From assembly GCA_004335835.1 (NCBI GenBank), contig RWJK01001084.1:4100-23859 (forward strand): a stretch of DNA of 19,760 bases, written 5' to 3'. The translations under genes and the position numbers were made by a program. Origin of the DNA: Scenedesmus sp. ARA3 (Eukaryota; Chlorophyta; Chlorophyceae; Sphaeropleales; Scenedesmaceae). Below are positions 1-19,760 of the stretch, piece by piece. The notes under the pieces are model-generated. The model had not been told where the DNA came from, searched no databases, and saw nothing but the letters and a program-made list of their open reading frames with translations. Each line of letters begins with the position of its first letter. Position 1 is the first letter of the stretch.

Positions 1-14227
<14,227 letters not shown>

Positions 14228-14526
14228 TGCGTGTGCTTGCTGATGCATGCAGCTTGTGCAGCATGGTGCGATGCCGGACAGCCAGCCCGCCTTTTTTCTG
14301 AGGGTATATGCATGTCAGTTTGTTCGATGGCATGTCGCTACTTGGGCATTTTAGCTATTATTTGGCTGCTGGTGGTGTGATGTTTGTCCGATCGTGTCTT
14401 GCCATGTTCGTTGTCATTCCGGTCTGAGCTGTGACCCGTTCAGCAGACAAGCCCTGATTTTGCTCTTTGTCCCAGCAAATAGATAAACGAGCTATTTATA
14501 TTGTGTTTTAGGAAGCTTCTCGCTTG

Positions 14527-14531
14527 TGTAA
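14527..14531 (+). terminator. Polyadenylation signal of gene 1 (TGTAA)
   Basis: TGTAA, the usual green-algal polyadenylation signal, lies 300 bases after the gene 1 stop codon. The region 14228-14526 would be the 3' UTR; I see no other gene in it. Confidence 0.6.
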
Positions 14532-14650
14532 CACGTGTCCGAGTGACCAACCGTGAGCAACAGCACCCTCACACGAGCAGAAGCTAGATTGGCCCATGAT
14601 CACATCGAATTCAACTCAAACACCTAATCTGGAATTCTATTCTGAATATC

Positions 14651-14683
14651 ATGTTCCCTCATAGCAGACAGCAGCACACATAA
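14651..14683 (+). other. Possible short upstream ORF before gene 2
   Basis: ATG at 14651, ten codons, then TAA at 14681. It lies before the gene 2 ATG and would be translated first if transcription starts upstream of 14651. The transcription start is unknown, so its relevance is uncertain. Confidence 0.3.
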
Positions 14684-14710
14684 GGCTGGTGACACCTGTA
14701 GTAGCAGCTG

Positions 14711-14773
14711 CAGCAGCAGGAAGCAGCAGCAGCAGCAGCAGCAGCAGGAAGCAGCAGCAGCAGCAGCAGCAGC
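14711..14773 (+). repeat. CAG repeat in the predicted 5' leader of gene 2
   Basis: Two CAG runs separated by a GAAG interruption end directly at the gene 2 ATG. No ATG occurs inside the run, so it is likely untranslated leader sequence. Confidence 0.75.
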
Positions 14774-16037
14774 ATGAAGTATCGCTGCTGCACAGCATGT
14801 CTGCTGCTGCTACTCGCACTCATAGCAGCAGCAGCAGCAGCAGGCTCGGTGCATGGTGCTTTGCCGGGTGCCCCGCCAAAATGCACAGCAGCTGTCAGGA
14901 AAGGCATTGACTGGGGAGCTGGATCCAACTCTTTTGGGGTGAGGTGCTGCTTTGCACATCTGCAGTCAAAGTTCAGTCAGCCACAGCAGATACAACATGA
15001 CATACATGGATGCACCAAGCATGAATGCATCAGATGCATGAGGCTGAGCTCCGGCTTGCTCCAGCAGTCAGTGACAGTGCAGCCGCTGCTGCACAGTGCA
15101 GCAGCCCGCCCACTTGCATAGCTGGGCCAACTGCAATGCTCAGGACAGGCAATATTTCACATGCAAACAGCTGTATCACTAGTTGCATGTTGTGTCTGTT
15201 TTTGCCATTGCACAGATTGAGGGCGCCACCCGCACTGACGGCAGGGCTGCCAGCGTTTGAATAGCCTTTCTCACCCACAATAAACACCGTTTTGGTATTG
15301 TGTTAGACTGTAATGTGTTATTGCTTTATTTGCGCATGCACAGATTGAGGGCGCCAGCCGCACTGGCGGCAGGGCTGCCAGCGTGATTCACAGAGCTTCA
15401 ACAGTAGTTGCTGTTGTGTCTGACCTGCACAGATTGAGGGCGCCAGCCGCACTGGCGGCAGGGATGCCGAGTGATATACACAGCTTCAACAGTAGTTGCT
15501 TTTGTGTCTGACCTGCACAGATTGAGGGCGCCACCCGTACTGGGGGCAGGGCTGCCAGCGTGTGGGATGTGTTCCAGCTGAGGCCTGGCGCCATTGCAGA
15601 TGGAGCAACAGGCGACGTGGCCACAGACTTCTACCGCAGGTGCGGCGGCAAACAGTGTATGTTGGATGTTACGTTATTCTGTTATCAAATATGCCAGTCA
15701 CCACATGCCAAGCACCAAGCTGCTTGGGCCTCAAGCTGCTTCGGGCGGACTGGCCTCATATCAAGTTGCAGATGCGGCGATGAGAGAGGCAGTTGCGTTT
15801 AGGCCCTGCACCATATCAGATGCTAGGAGCAAATCCGTACCGTTCGCCATCAACTGGGTCAGTGACCCTGCGCCAGAGCCAGGCACCACAGCTGGGCCCC
15901 AAAATGCTTTGGGAACAATGGTGCATGGCACACTTGTGCTGCTGCTGCTGCTGCTGCTATGGGTGGCAAGATGGAATCACCCTCACAAGGTAGCCCAGCA
16001 TGCCGCTGTTTGTAGAATTTGTGCAGCATTGATGAAA

Positions 16038-16081
<44 letters not shown>

Positions 16082-16531
16082 AGGTTCCGCCAGGACGTTG
16101 CCCTCATGAAGCAGCTAGGGCTGAAGCACTTCCGGTTGAGCCTGTCATGGCCGCGGCTGCTGCCCGGGGCGCGCAAAGGTTCAGCGGTGAACCCTGATGC
16201 AGTGCGGTTCTATGGGGCAGTGCTGGACGAGCTGAAAGCAGCAGGTGCGCGTGGCTGGGAGTTGAACTTTGGCATGTGCGATTGCCTGGAGGGGCTCAGC
16301 GATGAATTTCAATGCAGTGCGGTTTCATGGAGTGGTGCTGGACGAGCTGACAGCAGCAGGTGCGCCTGGGCCTGGCTTCGGCAACTGCCTGCTTTTTATA
16401 CCTATTGGTGTGGCGGTTTGGGCCACTGCACTGAGGTGCACAGGCTCAACTGACGCAGAGGGTTGCTTTATTATGGCTCATAATTTATGGGCCTGCTCCT
16501 GCTGTTGCTGCTGCTGCCGTAATTGAGCTGC

Positions 16532-16585
<54 letters not shown>

Positions 16586-18772
16586 AGGCATCCAGCCCAT
16601 GGTAGCACTCTACAACTGGGACCTGCCGCAGTCCCTGCACGAATCCTACAAAGGCTTTCTGAGCCCCAACAGCATTGAAGACTTTACCAACTATGCTGAC
16701 ACAGCATTCCGACTGTTTGGCGGGCGAGTGAAGCGCTGGCTCACTTTCATTGAGCCGTATGTGGTCTGCAACATGCAGTACGGCAATGGGCAGTATGCGC
16801 CTGGTGTTGACTACGGTGATGAGGGGCGGTACAAGTGAGTAACGAGCAGTACAGTGTGCAGTACAAGTGAGCAGAACAGTATGTTGGCAGGCGCTGTTGC
16901 TGCATGAGTCATGTCTGCAACATGTCTGTTTACGCCTGGTTTAGACTATGGTGATGAGGGGCGGTACAAGTGAGCAGTACAGTGGCGTGGCAGGATGTTG
17001 TGCTGCTGGCGGCGCACTGGTCAATCATCTGTGCTGGAATAGGCAACCATGCCCTACTGCCGGCGATGTAACAAAGCTGTGCAACGCATCGACCAGCTGC
17101 ATGGCAGCGACATACCCACATCATATACCCACATCAGCTGGTGACCAAAAGACACTCTGTGTGCTGCTGCGCCTGCAGGTGGGGGCACAATGTGCTGCTG
17201 GCGCATGCCTCAGCCTCCAAGCTGTACCAGCAGCGCTACAAAGCCTCTAACAAATGACTCATGCGCTACGTGCTGATGTGCTGCTGTGCTTGCAGGTGTG
17301 GGCACAGTGTGCTGTCAGCGCATGCCTCAGCCTCCAAACTGCACCAGCAGCGATACAAAGCCTCATGCGCCATGTGCTGATGTGCTTGCAGGTGTGGGCA
17401 CAACGTGCTGCTGGCGCATGCCTCAGCAGCCAAACTGTACCAGCAGCGCTACAAAGCTTCTCAAGGTGGCCAGATAAGCTTCACCACGCTGGTCACGTGG
17501 CCTGAGCCTGTCAGCGGCTCTGCTGAGGACAGCAGGGCAGCGCAGAACATGCTGGACAGCGAAGTGGGGTGGTTGCTGGATCCGATCTATTTTGGGGACT
17601 ATCCAGGTGGGTGGGTGGCGTGCTGGCTTGTGCTGCTGCTGCTGTTGTTGAGTTGCAGCTGCGTTGCGATGTGCAACCAAGAAAAAGGCAACTTACAAAG
17701 TTGCTGCCTTTTCCATGATTACAGCCGTCAATGTTGCGCATGCCTCACGACACCTGCGTCAACTGGGTGCATGTGCAGCGTCCGTGAAGGCAGTCAAAAG
17801 CCAGTTCCTCCTTTACAGCAGAGCAGCGGCAGCTGCTCAGGAGATCACTGGACTTCATCTCTGTCAATCGGTACCGCTGACATTTCCAGTGCCTCACCGA
17901 AATCAACTGCGTGCTGTTGATCAACTGCTTGTGTTTCTGTTGTTTGTGCTTGATGATTCATGCCTCTGTGCAGCGTCGCTCAAGGCGGCCAAGGGCCAGT
18001 ACCTCCCCGCCTTCACAGCACAGCAGCGGCAGCTGCTCAACGGCTCACTCGACTTCATTGCTGCCAACTGCTTCACCGCAAAGTACGTCTCAGCCAAACC
18101 AGGCAGCTCGAAAGGCTTCCGGCAAAGCAAAAGCAGCAGCAGCGGGCAGCTGATTGGTCCGGCCTCCGGCGTGCCCTGGATCAATGTAGTGCCTGGCACG
18201 CAGGCAAAGATGCTGCGGTACATCAGCAGGCGGTACAGTTTAAAGGGACCAGGCGGTACGGCAGTACGGCCGGCGGTACTGATCAGCAGCAGCGGTGTGC
18301 AGGTGCCTGGGGAGGAAAAAATGAAGCTGCCTGCTGTGCTGCAAGATGACTTCAGGTAAGTTTCCAGAGCAACCGCAACTAAGTTGTTGACTTGACATAT
18401 TTCACCTGTGTGCATTGCAGACCCGACTACTTCCACGAACCTGTACAGCCTGCATAGATGCCGTTTTTTTCTTGAAGTGATCAAGTTGTATGTGCTTGTC
18501 TGCACTGCAGAGTGAACTTCTACCGGGAATACTTGGACAGTGTGTGTGAAGCAGTGGCCAGTGGTGATGTCAACCTCATCGGCTGGTATCCCTGGAGCCT
18601 CTTTGACGGCTTTGAATGGACAGACGGCTTCCGCAGAAAGTTTGGGCTGGTCCATGTGCAGTATGCCTCGCCTCAAGGCACATCTGCTGCTGTGGCGGCG
18701 GCCGGGGGCGGGCTGCAGCGCACGCCCAAGAATAGTGCAAGGTGGCTGTCACAACACTTTTTCAGGGCCTGA
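14774..18772 (+). CDS. Secreted glycoside hydrolase family 1 (beta-glucosidase-like) protein, probably catalytically dead
   Basis: Exons 14774-14938, 15521-15639, 16084-16244, 16588-16834, 17392-17606, 17974-18355 and 18511-18772 join in phase to 516 residues plus TGA, the usual GH1 length. The N-terminus (MKYRCCTACLLLLLALIAAA) is a signal peptide, with likely cleavage after SVHG, so the protein should enter the secretory pathway. GH1 landmarks in order: IEGATRTGGRAASVWDVF, DVALMKQLGLKHFRLSLSW, LYNWDLPQSL, WLTFIEP, GHNVLLAHASAAKLY, DPIYFGDYP, LISSSG, and WSLFDGFEW near the end. Normal GH1 enzymes hydrolyse beta-glucosides using an acid/base Glu (NEP motif) and a nucleophile Glu (TENG motif). 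Here the acid/base Glu204 is kept, but the nucleophile position is Ser408. Asn of NEP is Ile203, the substrate His is Asn158, and the usual Gln before IEGA is Gly55. The fold and splice sites look maintained, so this is more likely a working pseudoenzyme than a pseudogene. A short Ser-rich insertion follows residue 350. Confidence 0.88.
14939..15520 (+). repeat. Intron 1 of gene 2 with three decayed copies of the exon 2 start
   Basis: ATTGAGGGCGCCA preceded by CACAG occurs at 15216, 15344 and 15433, and in the intact exon at 15521. The last three are spaced 89 and 88 bp and also share intron sequence (TTCAACAGTAGTTGCT), forming a true tandem array. The first and third copies run into early stop codons. 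Spacings are not multiples of three. Confidence 0.88.
15640..16083 (+). other. Intron 2 of gene 2 ending in a CTG tract
   Basis: GTGCGG donor after the split Arg codon, and a CTG tract (about 16039-16080) running into CTGCAG at 16078-16083. A shorter CTG run lies at about 15936-15957. No exon copy recognised. Confidence 0.8.
16245..16587 (+). repeat. Intron 3 of gene 2: exon 3 end copy and CTG tract
   Basis: Bases 16310-16359 repeat the exon 3 end (GCAGTGCGGTT, GTGCTGGACGAGCTGA, GCAGCAG then GTGCGC) with a few changes. A CTG tract from about 16530 to 16584 leads directly into the acceptor at 16586-16587. Confidence 0.85.
16835..17391 (+). repeat. Intron 4 of gene 2: copies of exon 4's end and exon 5's start
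   Basis: Exon 4's end is copied downstream at about 16930-16969 (GATGAGGGGCGGTACAA then GTGAGC), with a tiny extra copy ending at 16866. Exon 5's start is copied upstream at 17179-17250 and 17296-17364. Both follow TGCAG and carry GCGCATGCCTCAGCC. The intact exon 5 starts at 17392. Confidence 0.86.
17607..17973 (+). repeat. Intron 5 of gene 2 with a decayed copy of the exon 6 start
   Basis: Bases 17779 to about 17880 resemble exon 6 (17974 onward) after GTGCAG: CGTC, AAGGC, CAGCGGCAGCTGCTCA and CACTGGACTTCAT are shared in order, with indels that break the frame. Confidence 0.75.
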
Positions 18773-18888
18773 TGTGTGCATGCCGCCGGGCGTCGCAGCC
18801 ACCTCTGGGCCTGCAGGAGCAGCAGGTCTCCTCAGCTGCAGGATGCTGCTGCAAATGGCGCTTACATTGTGGCTCTGATATGTCAATG

Positions 18889-18904
18889 ATCATGTAATCA
18901 TGAT
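18889..18904 (+). terminator. Polyadenylation signal of gene 2 (TGTAA) within a small perfect hairpin
   Basis: TGTAA at 18893-18897, about 120 bases after the stop. It is embedded in ATCATG-TAAT-CATGAT, a 6-bp perfect inverted repeat with a 4-base loop. The signal is as expected for a green alga; the hairpin may be chance. Confidence 0.6.
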
Positions 18905-19429
18905 GAACCTGGCACCTTTAGGAAAATTCCTGGAAAGTTGGTTACTAGGTTCTGGTAACCACAGATACAAAGATTGGACCTGTGCCCCCATGGATGCCAC
19001 ATCCAGTGGCTGCAGTGCGGTAACGAATTGCAGCTGTTTGTGAATAGACAAATTGCAGCTGTTGTGGATAGACACAGCATGTGTGTGGGGTCCAAAGCAG
19101 GTTCAAAGCAGATGTGGACGTGTTCGTGCCTATAGGCTTGAAGCCAACTGTATTGTCGGGGCTTCAAAGAAGAAGACAGACAACTGTCTGCATACAAATG
19201 TTACTTCCTGCAGGTTATCTTCCAGCTGGTTATCTTCCCTCACTCTTCACTCATTCTTCTGATTGTGTACATTTGCTCGCACTTGCATCTCAGTATCTTT
19301 CCGTGTCATGCGTTTTTAACCAAGCAGAAACGAAGCAAGCGTTATCAACGATCAAAGAGATCTCTGGCAGCAGAGCAGTTGCGATCACCGGTTCCGTGTG
19401 CATTGCATCGAGAGCATCGGGTTACCACA
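18905..19429 (+). other. Intergenic region between gene 2 and gene 3
   Basis: No gene recognised. It holds an imperfect tandem duplication of about 24 bp (19026-19049 and 19051-19073, AATTGCAGCTGTT...), a twice-repeated GGTTATCTTCC near 19213 and 19228, and an inverted repeat GGTTAC/GTAACC at 18940-18960. The promoter and 5' leader of gene 3 should lie here, but I see no clear TATA box. Confidence 0.5.
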
Positions 19430-19697
19430 ATGCTGGGATCGCTGCAGCAGCGGGACAACAGTTACATTACGAATAGCGAGTCCCCGGCGTATCAGCGTTA
19501 TCAGGAGCTGGCTAGGGTTGCTGGAGTCAGTCGAGCGTTCACTCTGTCTGTGAAGCTAGGCCTCTACACGCTGCTGCAAAATGTAAAAGACACTGAGGGT
19601 GAGTTGAAGGGGTAAAGTGGTGTTACCGGCGTAGGTACCACTAGCGGCAACACCACTATGTGGCACTGGCAGGTAGCTGTACAGCTGCTGCTGCTGG

Positions 19698-19743
<46 letters not shown>

Positions 19744-19760
19744 GCTGCTGCTGCTGCCGC
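19430..19760 (+). CDS. First exon of an unrecognised gene (3' partial)
   Basis: ATG at 19430 in ACCACAATG, a good algal start context. The exon runs to 19598, where GG followed by GTGAGT is a strong donor (phase 1). The protein begins MLGSLQQRDNSYITNSES and continues AYQRYQELARVAGVSRAF, then TLSVKLGLYTLLQNVKD. The short LARVAGVSRAF...LGLYTLL pattern faintly resembles the N-terminal dimerisation helices of some SAM-dependent O-methyltransferases; this is a weak inference. Without splicing the frame stops at 19613-19615. The rest of the window (about 19680-19760) is CTG repeat, probably intronic. Confidence 0.4.

Noticed and set aside
14491..14505. TATTTATATTG as a TATA box for gene 2
   Set aside because: It lies before the gene 1 polyadenylation signal and about 280 bases before the gene 2 ATG, so it is as likely 3' UTR sequence.
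15216..15560. Regular ATTGAGGGC repeats as a CRISPR-like array
   Set aside because: Spacers are homologous to each other and the repeat is the start of a GH1 exon with its acceptor; this is tandem duplication.
18421..18457. Short segment after TTGCAG that might be a copy of the exon 7 start in gene 2
   Set aside because: Only scattered similarity to 18511 onward (CTACTTCCACGAA against CTTCTACCGGGAA); too weak to count as a duplicate.

Overview
The window looks like nuclear DNA of a green alga, probably a chlorophycean of the Sphaeropleales/Scenedesmaceae type. Three things suggest this: GC-rich coding exons broken by many small GT-AG introns, pervasive CAG/CTG trinucleotide repeats, and TGTAA polyadenylation signals. 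The taxon is inferred from style, not from a match.

Three genes lie on the + strand. Gene 1 (1-14227, 5' end outside the window) can be joined into 19 phase-consistent exons encoding 2128 visible residues. It is an F-box / SNF2 ATPase with a CW zinc finger and a RING finger inserted in the helicase, the layout of the plant At3g54460-type family. Gene 2 (14774-18772) joins into 7 exons encoding a secreted 516-residue glycoside hydrolase family 1 protein. Its fold motifs are intact, but the catalytic nucleophile and most other glycone-binding residues are replaced, so it is probably a pseudoenzyme. Gene 3 begins at 19430 and runs off the right edge; only its first exon is visible.

The most unusual property is in the introns. 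They are full of decayed tandem copies of exon ends, more than 30 in all. Every copy I found follows one rule: copies of an exon's start (with its AG acceptor) lie in the upstream intron, and copies of an exon's end (with its GT donor) lie in the downstream intron. This fits repeated tandem duplications across splice junctions, which lengthen introns and leave decoy splice sites. At least two copies could yield in-frame protein variants. In addition, CTG tracts sit directly against several 3' splice sites, while CAG/GCA tracts are coding (polyGln, polyAla, polySer). No RNA genes, CRISPR arrays, transposons or credible minus-strand genes were seen.
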